From Holophagales bacterium (GTDB taxonomy: Bacteria; Acidobacteriota; Holophagae; Holophagales; Holophagaceae): DNA of 14,514 bases. Below are positions 1 to 5,734 of the stretch, piece by piece. Numbering within the stretch: the stretch's first letter is position 1; every line of letters begins with the position of its first letter. Where the stretch lies: NCBI GenBank assembly GCA_031281385.1, contig JAITFL010000149.1, positions 1 through 14,514 of the forward strand. The letters run 5' to 3'. The notes beneath the pieces were generated by a model that was given only the letters and a program-made list of their open reading frames with translations, did not search any database and was not told the DNA's origin. The position numbers were made by a program, and so were the translations under genes.

Positions 1-183
1 CAGACTTTTACAATCAAGCTGACAGTTGCACCGGAGGACGAGGATTCCAGCATGGGCAAGGACAGGCTGACAGACATTGCGCTTGTCGCAATCTGTGACG
101 GCATAAATGCCATGTTCCCCGCCTCGGTGACTGACGGCAGGGACGAAATCCCAATCAAATTGCTGGATTGGGAGTTCGTGTAA
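1..183 (+). CDS. C-terminal end of an unidentified protein (5' truncated by window)
   Basis: Frame 1 is open from the first base to a TAA at 181-183 and gives about 60 residues, ending in LLDWEFV. The reading is soluble and mildly acidic (APEDEDSS near its start), with no membrane segment and no motif I recognise. The gene begins left of the window, so start, length and family cannot be judged. It lies on the same strand as the downstream mobile-element genes and is followed by two strong inverted repeats, so it probably belongs to the same element. An integrase would be expected on this side, but the visible tail shows no tyrosine-recombinase Arg/His/Tyr signature. Function unknown. Confidence 0.6.
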   Translation, partial: QTFTIKLTVAPEDEDSSMGKDRLTDIALVAICDGINAMFPASVTDGRDEIPIKLLDWEFV

Positions 184-199
184 GCAAGACAAGGCGGCA

Positions 200-240
200 A
201 ACCAACGCGCCCTTGGCCATTCTGTTGGGGCGCGGTGGTT
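200..240. repeat. Long imperfect inverted repeat (13-bp arms, one mismatch)
   Basis: Bases 200-212 pair with 228-240 over 13 positions, with a single A/G mismatch (205/235) and a 15-base loop. The hairpin sits 17 bases after the stop of the first gene, as a terminator would. No T-tract follows it, so a simple rho-independent terminator is not well supported. A second dyad follows three bases later. Confidence 0.6.
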
Positions 241-243
241 GCA

Positions 244-268
244 CCACTCGCGTTTAAAACGCGAGTGG
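244..268. repeat. Near-perfect 25-bp palindrome (12-bp arms around one base)
   Basis: Bases 244-255 (CCACTCGCGTTT) are exactly complementary to 257-268 around a single central A. With almost no spacer this looks more like a dimer-binding operator or cruciform-prone DNA dyad than a normal RNA hairpin, though RNA could still form about a 10-bp stem. It lies 34 bases upstream of the small ORF at 303 and could control it. No protein partner can be named from the sequence. Confidence 0.6.
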
Positions 269-302
269 GCCAATCAAGTAACCATCAATAAGGAGAAACA
301 GA

Positions 303-446
303 ATGACACTGACACCAGAAGAAATCAAAGAATGGCGCAAGCCACTGAGCGACACATGGCTCAACCCGGCGCCGACACTGTATCGGCGGCTTCAAAAGGC
401 CCTCGATGCGCTGGAAGAAGCCCAGCGGAAACGGAACGAGCGGTAG
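303..446 (+). CDS. Small hypothetical protein, 47 aa
   Basis: ATG at 303 is preceded by AAGGAG at about 290-295, a well-placed ribosome binding site, and the frame ends at TAG 444-446. The product begins MTLTPEEIKEWRKPLSDTW. Its C-terminal half (LQKALDALEEAQRKR) is strongly charged and looks helical or coiled-coil, ending in a basic tail. It has no transmembrane segment and matches no family I recognise. The TPEEIKEWR opening resembles short helical DNA-binding or adaptor proteins of phages and mobile elements, but that is only an impression. It stands between two long dyads, upstream of the 389-aa orphan gene. The ribosome site and the codon-like composition support it as real. Confidence 0.55.
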   Translation: MTLTPEEIKEWRKPLSDTWLNPAPTLYRRLQKALDALEEAQRKRNER

Positions 447-461
447 TCCGCTGGCCTCCGT

Positions 462-520
462 CCTCCCCCCTCTCAACTGCTCATGGGGCAATGCCGTGAT
501 AATGGGCCTGAGAGGGGGAG
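462..520. repeat. C-rich/G-rich inverted repeat after the 47-aa ORF
   Basis: The pyrimidine tract at 463-475 (CTCCCCCCTCTCA) pairs with the purine tract 509-520 (TGAGAGGGGGAG). This makes about 12 bp with one bulged C and a loop of about 33 bases. It lies directly downstream of the 47-aa ORF and may end its transcript, but only three T residues follow some 10 bases later, so intrinsic termination is uncertain. The spacer 447-599 shows no other gene. Confidence 0.45.
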
Positions 521-586
521 CGGTGGGGGTTTGAATGAAGATGAATCATGTCAATTATTTTTTTCACCCTTGCCCAAAGTTTAGAC

Positions 587-592
587 TATAGT
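587..592 (+). promoter_or_regulatory. Possible -10 box placing the transcript start at the ATG of the next gene
   Basis: TATAGT at 587-592 lies 7 bases before ATG 600, and no Shine-Dalgarno sequence lies between. If used, transcription would begin at or next to the start codon and give a leaderless mRNA. A convincing -35 is not visible: TTGCCC at 570-575 is only 11 bases upstream, which is too close. An AT-rich stretch at 553-566 could act as an UP-like element. Low confidence. Confidence 0.25.
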
Positions 593-599
593 TGAACGT

Positions 600-1769
600 A
601 TGAGCGAAAACCAAGACAATGAACAGTCATCGGCTGTAGGGCTGGGTGAAAAGCTGTATGAAATGCTGGGTGAAGAGCAACTTGAAAAATTGCGCGAAAA
701 GGTACGTGAAGAGCTGCGTGTAGAGATACCGAAAAAATTCGAGAGAGAGCTTGATGAAGACGAAACCAAGTGGTTTGTTGACGTGACAACGAATAAAAGG
801 TATTTTGCCGTAATGCCGAATGAAGAGTTGGTTAGTTTGCTGGCCAAATCACTGGGGGAAAAAATAGTGAAATATAGGGTGGATTTCCTGCGGAAATTTG
901 ATATGGAGTCCTACGAGTCAGAACCGTTCATGCTATTTGACTGGGCATCTAGGTATGATGCTGTTTTTACTGATGAGCCAAATGAGTTTGTATCCAAAAA
1001 ATATGACTTCGATTCCTTTCTCAAAATATTGAGTAATCAAAAAGAACTGGCTTTGATATTGCCGAAAAATGCCATTGCCAGTGTATTGAAAACAACGAAA
1101 CAAATAATTGAGGACGAATGTAAGACATACGAATTGCAGACAGTTGCTACCAATTATTGGAATTCTTTTGATGAGAAAGAGCAAACGTCAGCACCGACAT
1201 TCAAAGAACAGATAGAATTTTGCGATGCTTGCTTGAAGAACCTTGCCAAGTTCCAAGACAGCCTGAATGTCTTTCCAGACCTTCTTGTTAAGAACTATCC
1301 TTGGAAAAGAACTACTTTGCTCGAGATGGCTGGCCCACATCTGGAAGAAATTAAAGTGACTCTTGAGATGCTGATGCAAAAAGCAATCAGTTACCGTAAC
1401 ATGCAGAAAGAGGCCAGCGCGAATCATCTTCCCAAGTCTATCAATAACGCGCCATATCGTAATCAGCCTCGAAACAGATATTTCGACCTTATGTTTGGCA
1501 TCTGGAACATTCTCCATCTTGAATTTCAAGAGGAAGACTCCCCTCCGTATACAATTCCAAAAAAACATGCCCATCACATCGCCCGTGTGATCGAACTATG
1601 GAGGTTGGGCAGAACTTCTGATATACGGACATTAGACAAAAGCCTAAACGAAGATTGGCCACACGAAGATTGGAAGTATGAGGAATTTAAGGCGGCAGTG
1701 GGGTGGAGAGGCGGCTGTAGCGTGAAGAAAAAAACTAGTGGGAAGAATGACCCCATGAAGCGCAAATAA
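600..1769 (+). CDS. Hypothetical protein, 389 aa, AT-rich orphan gene of the mobile element
   Basis: The frame runs from ATG 600 to TAA 1767-1769. I do not recognise the family. Residues about 13-55 are very rich in Glu and Lys and look like an amphipathic or coiled-coil segment (EEQLEKLREKVREELRVEI). The rest is a mixed soluble protein with no signal peptide and no membrane segment. I find no Walker, nuclease (PD-ExK, HNH) or methylase motif. A region around 325-335 carries KHAHHIARVIELWR, and the C-terminus is basic (KKKTSGKNDPMKRK). Base composition is distinctly more AT-rich than everything around it, which suggests recent acquisition as cargo. There is no ribosome site before the start; a -10-like box sits where a leaderless transcript would begin. 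A cargo role (defence, regulation, phage interference) is possible by position only. Confidence 0.7.
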   Translation: MSENQDNEQSSAVGLGEKLYEMLGEEQLEKLREKVREELRVEIPKKFERELDEDETKWFVDVTTNKRYFAVMPNEELVSLLAKSLGEKIVKYRVDFLRKFDMESYESEPFMLFDWASRYDAVFTDEPNEFVSKKYDFDSFLKILSNQKELALILPKNAIASVLKTTKQIIEDECKTYELQTVATNYWNSFDEKEQTSAPTFKEQIEFCDACLKNLAKFQDSLNVFPDLLVKNYPWKRTTLLEMAGPHLEEIKVTLEMLMQKAISYRNMQKEASANHLPKSINNAPYRNQPRNRYFDLMFGIWNILHLEFQEEDSPPYTIPKKHAHHIARVIELWRLGRTSDIRTLDKSLNEDWPHEDWKYEEFKAAVGWRGGCSVKKKTSGKNDPMKRK

Positions 1770-1793
1770 CCCCACTAGTGGGAAGAATGACCC
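1734..1793. repeat. 20-bp direct repeat, two copies 40 bp apart
   Basis: The 20-mer ACTAGTGGGAAGAATGACCC occurs at 1734-1753 and again, exactly, at 1774-1793. The first copy lies in the last codons of the 389-aa gene, the second just after its stop. The period of 40 bp is close to four helical turns and is not a multiple of three, so this is not a protein repeat. The second copy is also centred on the perfect 12-bp palindrome CCCACTAGTGGG (1771-1782). Lying about 100 bp upstream of a primase operon, it could be an iteron-like origin or operator. I see no further copies in the window. Confidence 0.75.
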
Positions 1794-1894
1794 AAAAAAC
1801 TCAAAAAGCCCCATCAAGACAAGGGAAAAGAACAATGGTCTCCTGACAGTGTGACGTGCAATTCCGCACGGCATTGACTAAAGGAGGCTAACAA

Positions 1895-2068
1895 ATGCCC
1901 CGGAAATCCCAAAAAACTCTTGAACAGCCGCCTATAGCAACCAAACAGGTGCAAGCGGCCCGACTCATAACCTCCCTCGCCGCTTCTATAGCAGCAGGGT
2001 TTTCAGCCTTCGATGGGGATCATCGTGAAAGTCAACGCCAGTTGGCAATCGAAGGAGGTCTGCGATGA
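1895..2068 (+). CDS. Small hypothetical protein, 57 aa, first gene of the replication operon
   Basis: ATG at 1895 follows an excellent AAGGAGG (1881-1887) with 7-base spacing. The frame ends with TGA at 2066-2068, overlapping the primase start as ATGA, a sign of translational coupling. The protein begins MPRKSQKTLEQPPIATKQ and is basic and Gln-rich at its N-terminus. It has an Ala/Ile/Leu-rich middle (ARLITSLAASIAAGFSAF, about residues 22-39) that is too short and mixed to call a confident membrane helix. It has no motif I recognise. Small proteins in this position before mobile-element primases can be copy-control or DNA-binding factors, but nothing here proves that. The strong ribosome site and overlap make the gene itself credible. 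Confidence 0.65.
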   Translation: MPRKSQKTLEQPPIATKQVQAARLITSLAASIAAGFSAFDGDHRESQRQLAIEGGLR

Positions 2069-3141
2069 GCAAGATGAAAGACCTCCTGATGGACTTAGAA
2101 GATCAAGCCTTCAGGCCCGACCGCCCAAAACGCCGCCGCAACTCAGCTTGCGACATGCCCGAAGAGCAGGGCTATCCAATAAGGCCCTACGAGCCAGAAG
2201 ATGAGCTTAAACTCAGGCTCGCCATCGGCGGGGCATTGCTGTTGAGTAGCTACGATGCGAGAAAATCACCGCATCAATTCCAGACCGAAGCACCGTATCA
2301 GTTCTTAACCATTGACGACCGCAAATGCGGGAAGGCGGGACTCGTAAAGCAAATCTACGGCCCACTCCTTAATGTCGCTGAAGAACTGGAAGCCCAGAAT
2401 CTCAAGGGTGCGGGTATCTTGTTCTACCCAAATAGAACCAACGGCAAGACAGGCAGAAAAGAGTGCATCCTGTTCTTGCGCTCGTTCATAGCGGACTTGG
2501 ATTTCAAGCGGGCTACTCAGGAGGTTTACCTAGATTCAATCCTAGAATCAGTACAACCGACACCCACAGCGATTGTCCATACAGGCAACGGCCGTCATCT
2601 GCATTGGGTCTTTGAAGACTGGGTAATCGCAACCGAGGACAGCATCAGAGAGCATGAAGAGTGCTTGCGCCGCATTCAGGCCAAACTAGCTCGGATGGGG
2701 GCAGACAAAGGCGTTTGCAATGTCAGCGCATGTATGCGTCTGCCGGGGTTCTACAACCACAAGGGCGCGCCGATACTGGTGAAATTGGAAGATTTCTTCG
2801 GCAAGAGATACAGCCCCGAAGAAATCATGCAGCATTATCCACCATTGCCACCCAAGCCCACGAAGCGATACGAGCCGCCAAAGGACATGGGCAACCTGAC
2901 CGCCTATGAGCGTCTGCGAAGGGCAAGCAAATACCTAGCTAAACTACCCCCAGCAATTCAGGGCGAAAATGGCTCTAGGACAACCTTCATCGTCGCCAAG
3001 AAGCTCCTGACCCAATGCGGTCTGAGCGAGAAAGAAACTTACGATCTGATGAGGAGGGAATACAACCGCCGTTGCGCTCCGCCTTGGACGGATAGCGAAC
3101 TGCTAAAAAAGGTGCAGGACGCCGCTGGAAGGGAGGTGTAG
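2065..3141 (+). CDS. Archaeo-eukaryotic-type (AEP) DNA primase of a mobile element, RepB-primase-like, with PriCT-like C-terminal domain
   Basis: 358 aa, predicted to lay down primers for replication of the element. ATG 2065 has AAGGAGG at 2052-2058 and overlaps the preceding stop. The AEP motifs are in order. FIADLDF gives the metal-binding pair Asp144/Asp146. VHTGNGRHLHW (about 171-181) is the small-residue/His nucleotide-binding motif. Asp214 followed by CMRLPGFYNHKG (223-234) is the third motif, with the R-LPG-N-K pattern common in plasmid and phage primases. Residues about 290-356 (LPPAIQGENG, YNRRCAPPWTDSELLKKV) match the helical PriCT-type region that follows AEP domains. The fold call rests on these motifs. 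The next gene encodes an ATPase, so the two probably form a primase-helicase pair. The exact subfamily cannot be settled by eye. Confidence 0.85.
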   Translation: MSKMKDLLMDLEDQAFRPDRPKRRRNSACDMPEEQGYPIRPYEPEDELKLRLAIGGALLLSSYDARKSPHQFQTEAPYQFLTIDDRKCGKAGLVKQIYGPLLNVAEELEAQNLKGAGILFYPNRTNGKTGRKECILFLRSFIADLDFKRATQEVYLDSILESVQPTPTAIVHTGNGRHLHWVFEDWVIATEDSIREHEECLRRIQAKLARMGADKGVCNVSACMRLPGFYNHKGAPILVKLEDFFGKRYSPEEIMQHYPPLPPKPTKRYEPPKDMGNLTAYERLRRASKYLAKLPPAIQGENGSRTTFIVAKKLLTQCGLSEKETYDLMRREYNRRCAPPWTDSELLKKVQDAAGREV

Positions 3142-3143
3142 CT

Positions 3144-5123
3144 ATGGCAAAATCCAAAACTTCATCAAAGCGCGGCAAAGTACGCAAGGAGGCAACAATG
3201 AAGGTCAATTCCAAAATGGTCAAGTGCGGTTTGGCGACCATCGTCAAGGACGATCCAGTGGTCGAAGTGGCTGAGGACAGCGCGACCCCCTCAACTGGCC
3301 TTGTTGAAGTCAAGGTCGGAATTGTTGAGGATTGCATCAATGTCGGAAATTTTTTTATGCGGCCAACGGGACTCTGGTTGGAAGTACCCGATTCAAAAAA
3401 TGAGGGCGTTATCGTGAAAGGGTGGATTTCCGAACCCTTCGATGTGGAAGGAGTCGCCTACGATGCGGTGAAGAACAACCCACACTTTGTGGTTACTTTT
3501 CGTGTTAAGCAATATCACAAAAATGTGATGGTTCCGACCGAGCTTATTTTCAAGCCCATTGATTTAGCTTGCAAACTAAATAATCACGGCTTGTCAATAG
3601 CACCCGGAGCCGTAGACTACCTACCCAGTTATTTTTCGCTGATCCGTAAGACCCTTGACAAAGACATTGAACTCGCCTACTCCTGCGGTTGGCAGGTCAA
3701 TGGTGTGTTCATGTTGCCCAGCGGCAAACGCTGTGGGAATGACAAAGAACTGGTCTGGCCCTCCAGCGAGCTACAGGGCAGCCTTGTCGAGCAAAGCAAA
3801 AGCGGCATCATGAGGGGGCAAAAAGAAGCGATGAAGCTAATTTGCAACAACCCGTGGTTCCAGTTCTGCCTGGGTGTGGCTCTGGCTGGAGCACTTGCCA
3901 AGCCAACGGGTAGCCGGAGCGTTGGCTTCCACATTTGGTCTAAGAGCAGCCGGGGCAAGAGCATAGCGGCTGAACTGGCCGCCTCTGTCTGGCAGAAACC
4001 TGACCCCTTGCAGAATTGGCGCAGCACTGCAAATGCCCTAGAAGGCTTGGCAATCAGGCACAACGATGGATTCATGGTGCTGGACGAGATTCAGACGGTT
4101 GACACTGCTAACGCGCTAGATGAAGCGTCCTACCTGCTGGCCAACGGCAAGCAAAAGGCGAGGTGCAACGCTGACAGCACTCTAAAAAAGATTCGCAGTT
4201 GGAATATTGTTTATCTCAGCACTGGGGAATATGACTATGCGACCGCGCTGAAAAGAAAGTCTAGCAACAGAATCCAGCAAACCCAGAGCGGCCAAGAGGT
4301 TCGCCTCATCAGCATCCACGCGCCGGAAACGGATATGGGCTTGGTGTCGAACTTCGCAGTACACGGTTTCGGAAGCAGCAAGGAATATGTGGAGAGAATC
4401 CGAGAACTGGCCAGAGGAAATTTTGGCCACATTGGAGAGGCCTATGCCGAGATGCTGGCCGAAGCAGTCCAAAAAGACTTTGATGGTTTTAGGGCCGAGT
4501 GTTTGCAGTCAATGGACGCTTGGAAGGCCAAAGCCTACTCTGGAGGCAACCAAGTGAATCGAATACTTGATTCATTCGCGCTGGTTGCTTGCGCTGGCAA
4601 ACTGGCAACGGACAAAGGAATTCTGCCTTGGGGCGAGAATGACGCTTTTGAAGCGTGCTGGATGGTTTACAAGGCATTCCTTGAAGATCGTGCCTCCGGC
4701 ATTGACGGTGAGGACTTGAAAAACCTGAAGTCAATCCTCAAGATTTTGCAGACTGAAGGCAATCGCTTTGCTGCCCCAGGTTGCCAGTTGAACAGTGTCC
4801 CGAATTGCTTGGGGAGGCTAGTCAATTCGGGCAGAAACGAAGATGGCGAAACCATTTACGATTTCGACTTCACTTCCGAGGGGTTGCAAGAGGTGTGCGA
4901 ATGCGACATCAAGCGCATAATCGCTACCTTAAAGGCTCAGGGCTGGCTCGTTCTCACAGACAAGGGTGAAAACCAGCATCATACGAAACTAAAAAAGAAG
5001 CAGTGGAGGTTCTATCGCATCCGCCATGAGAAGGTGCGCGAGTTTGAAGACTCACTTAACCCAATGGACATCGAGGCCGAAGTCAAAGCCGATGCCGATG
5101 CTGGGGAGGGTCAAGATGACTGA
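3144..5123 (+). CDS. DUF927-family P-loop ATPase / helicase-like protein
   Basis: 659 aa, starting 2 bases after the primase stop, with GGGAGG at 3131-3136. The central region (about 240-395) carries the DUF927 pattern. This includes FHIWSKSSRGKS (Walker A, Lys272), NWRSTANALEGLA, FMVLDEIQ (Walker B, Asp314-Glu315), an LLANGKQKAR segment, and IVYLSTGE (355-361), the position of the usual SSGE. The first Gly of the P-loop is replaced by Ser266, a variant worth noting. The N-terminal 60 residues are basic and low in complexity, and the C-terminus is acidic (DADAGEGQDD). DUF927 proteins are found beside AEP primases in plasmids and phage satellites and are thought to be replicative helicases; that role here is inferred. 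A second in-frame ATG at 3198 has its own strong AAGGAGG (3186-3192), so a form 18 residues shorter is equally plausible. Confidence 0.85.
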   Translation: MAKSKTSSKRGKVRKEATMKVNSKMVKCGLATIVKDDPVVEVAEDSATPSTGLVEVKVGIVEDCINVGNFFMRPTGLWLEVPDSKNEGVIVKGWISEPFDVEGVAYDAVKNNPHFVVTFRVKQYHKNVMVPTELIFKPIDLACKLNNHGLSIAPGAVDYLPSYFSLIRKTLDKDIELAYSCGWQVNGVFMLPSGKRCGNDKELVWPSSELQGSLVEQSKSGIMRGQKEAMKLICNNPWFQFCLGVALAGALAKPTGSRSVGFHIWSKSSRGKSIAAELAASVWQKPDPLQNWRSTANALEGLAIRHNDGFMVLDEIQTVDTANALDEASYLLANGKQKARCNADSTLKKIRSWNIVYLSTGEYDYATALKRKSSNRIQQTQSGQEVRLISIHAPETDMGLVSNFAVHGFGSSKEYVERIRELARGNFGHIGEAYAEMLAEAVQKDFDGFRAECLQSMDAWKAKAYSGGNQVNRILDSFALVACAGKLATDKGILPWGENDAFEACWMVYKAFLEDRASGIDGEDLKNLKSILKILQTEGNRFAAPGCQLNSVPNCLGRLVNSGRNEDGETIYDFDFTSEGLQEVCECDIKRIIATLKAQGWLVLTDKGENQHHTKLKKKQWRFYRIRHEKVREFEDSLNPMDIEAEVKADADAGEGQDD

Positions 5124-5247
5124 TGCGATGGCGCACTCTTCCAGCATGTGTACTTTCAGGTGTACTTGGAAAAATGGCGTGGCTATTGAAGCTATGGCAA
5201 AAGTACACGAGTACATCAATTATCAGCAGATTCCCCGCCCTCCGTGA
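5116..5247 (+). CDS. Small hypothetical protein, 43 aa
   Basis: ATG 5116 overlaps the last 8 bases of the DUF927 gene in another frame. It is preceded by GGGGAGGG at 5103-5110, a good ribosome site, and ends at TGA 5245-5247. The product begins MTDAMAHSSSMCTFRCTW and ends VHEYINYQQIPRPP. It has two Cys in a CTFRC arrangement and no recognised fold. The DNA inside it carries two direct and one inverted copy of GTGTACTT, so the stretch may matter as a binding region as much as a coding one. Its stop overlaps a possible GTG start of the excisionase gene (GTGA), which suggests coupling. Moderate confidence that it is translated. Confidence 0.45.
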   Translation: MTDAMAHSSSMCTFRCTWKNGVAIEAMAKVHEYINYQQIPRPP

Positions 5248-5310
5248 GCGGGGTATTCGTCCAGTATCGTAAACCACTAATATTTGAAAGTGTAAGTGTA
5301 AAAATGTGTA
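5148..5310. promoter_or_regulatory. Cluster of GTGTA(CTT) motifs around the excisionase start
   Basis: GTGTACTT occurs at 5148-5155 and 5160-5167 (12 bp apart), and its exact complement AAGTACAC lies at 5201-5208. The core GTGTA recurs at 5290-5294, 5296-5300 and 5306-5310. Six copies of a 5-mer in about 160 bp is far above chance (roughly 0.3 expected on both strands). The last three abut the excisionase ATG, as an autoregulatory operator or Xis-type site would. The binding protein is unknown; the AlpA-like product is the obvious candidate. Confidence 0.5.
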
Positions 5311-5510
5311 ATCAAATACTATTATCACAAAAGGAAGTGGCAAAGATTCTGGGGCTATCTCCAGAAACAATCAGGGATTGGAGGTGGATGCGGATCGGCC
5401 CCCCGTTCCAAGCAATTTCGCGGAGGTGTGTGCGATACGACCAAGCGAAACTGTTAGAATGGATTGAAAAGCGGACGGTGAACCCGATCCCAGACTTCCA
5501 ATTAGCTTGA
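5304..5510 (+). CDS. AlpA/excisionase-like helix-turn-helix DNA-binding protein
   Basis: 68 aa if started at ATG 5304. The open frame extends back to a GTG at 5244 (88 aa), which overlaps the previous stop as GTGA. I prefer 5304 because the family normally begins a few residues before the helix-turn-helix and the extra 20 residues look unstructured, yet neither start has a clear ribosome site. LLSQKEVAKILGLSPETIRDW is a MerR-like winged helix-turn-helix, followed by the family-typical GPPF turn and VRYDQAKLLEWIEKR wing and helix. Such proteins act as excisionases or as activators of integrase genes in phages, satellites and ICEs. It is the last gene before the terminator and the tRNA att region, which fits that role. 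The hairpin CCCCGC/GCGGGG at 5233-5253 covers the alternative GTG start. Confidence 0.75.
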   Translation: MCNQILLSQKEVAKILGLSPETIRDWRWMRIGPPFQAISRRCVRYDQAKLLEWIEKRTVNPIPDFQLA

Positions 5511-5525
5511 CCATGCCACGAGTTT

Positions 5526-5555
5526 GGCCCCTCGACTTTGAGGGGCCATTTTTTT
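5526..5555 (+). terminator. Rho-independent terminator of the mobile-element operon
   Basis: GGCCCCTC (5526-5533) pairs perfectly with GAGGGGCC (5540-5547) across a 6-base loop and is followed by A and seven T. It lies 15 bases after the excisionase stop and ends the plus-strand operon before it can run antisense into the tRNA. Confidence 0.9.
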
Positions 5556-5562
5556 CTCCATC

Positions 5563-5583
5563 TGTTAGATTGGTGTTAGATTG
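5563..5583. repeat. Tandem 10-bp direct repeat TGTTAGATTG beside the tRNA attachment region
   Basis: TGTTAGATTG occurs at 5563-5572 and 5574-5583, an 11-bp period that puts both copies on one DNA face. The dyad ATTGG-AA-CCAAT (5587-5598) follows. Arm-type integrase sites and Xis sites of tRNA-integrating elements are often short tandem repeats inside the element within about 100 bp of the crossover, which matches this position. No integrase is visible to test against. Confidence 0.5.
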
Positions 5584-5655
5584 AAAATTGGAACCAATCA
5601 CCCGACCGACTTGCCAACTGATGCCAAGAACGGCTCAAACATTAGCTTTTTCGAC

Positions 5656-5700
5656 TGGAGCCAACTACAGGAGTTGAACCTGCGACCTGCTGATTACGAA
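5656..5700. other. Inferred attachment-site end (3' half of tRNA-Thr)
   Basis: The mobile-element genes stop just outside the 3' end of the tRNA, the commonest integration target for tyrosine recombinases. The crossover is expected within the anticodon-to-3' half. The matching second att copy was not found between 1 and 5655, so it should lie left of the window. Exact limits are unknown. Confidence 0.4.
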
Positions 5701-5730
5701 TCAGCTGCTCTACCACTGAGCTAAGTTGGC
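5656..5730 (-). tRNA. tRNA-Thr (anticodon CGU)
   Basis: Read on the minus strand, the 75-nt gene folds as a complete cloverleaf. The acceptor GCCAACT pairs with AGTTGGC; D-arm GCTC...GAGC; anticodon stem GCTGA/TCAGC around loop TTCGTAA, with CGT at 34-36; T-arm GCAGG/CCTGT with TTCAACT. The 3' CCA is encoded and the discriminator is T. The sequence resembles the known bacterial tRNA-Thr(CGU). No T-rich terminator is seen beyond its 3' end, where the mobile element begins. That is what insertion at the 3' end of a tRNA gene produces. Confidence 0.95.
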
Positions 5731-5734
5731 TGTG

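Larger units (their letters stand above)
1..5655 (+). mobile_element. Integrative element / phage-satellite-like island at tRNA-Thr (left part outside window)
   Basis: The island call rests on five observations: co-directional small unknown genes, an AEP primase plus DUF927 ATPase pair, an AlpA-like excisionase, an AT-rich orphan gene, and abutment on the 3' end of a tRNA. No capsid, portal, terminase, conjugation or integrase gene is visible here. Phage satellite, ICE and integrated plasmid are therefore all possible. The left boundary is outside the window, or at least not detectable. Confidence 0.65.

Noticed and set aside
200..268. Pair of dyads as rho-independent terminators
   Set aside because: Neither is followed by a T-tract, so I list them as repeats only.
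239..499. 86-aa plus frame starting at 239
   Set aside because: It starts within a palindrome without a ribosome site and competes with the better-supported 47-aa frame at 303-446.
5613..5619. GCCAACT near the tRNA as the second att copy
   Set aside because: It shares only 7 bp with the tRNA acceptor and the match does not extend; likely chance.
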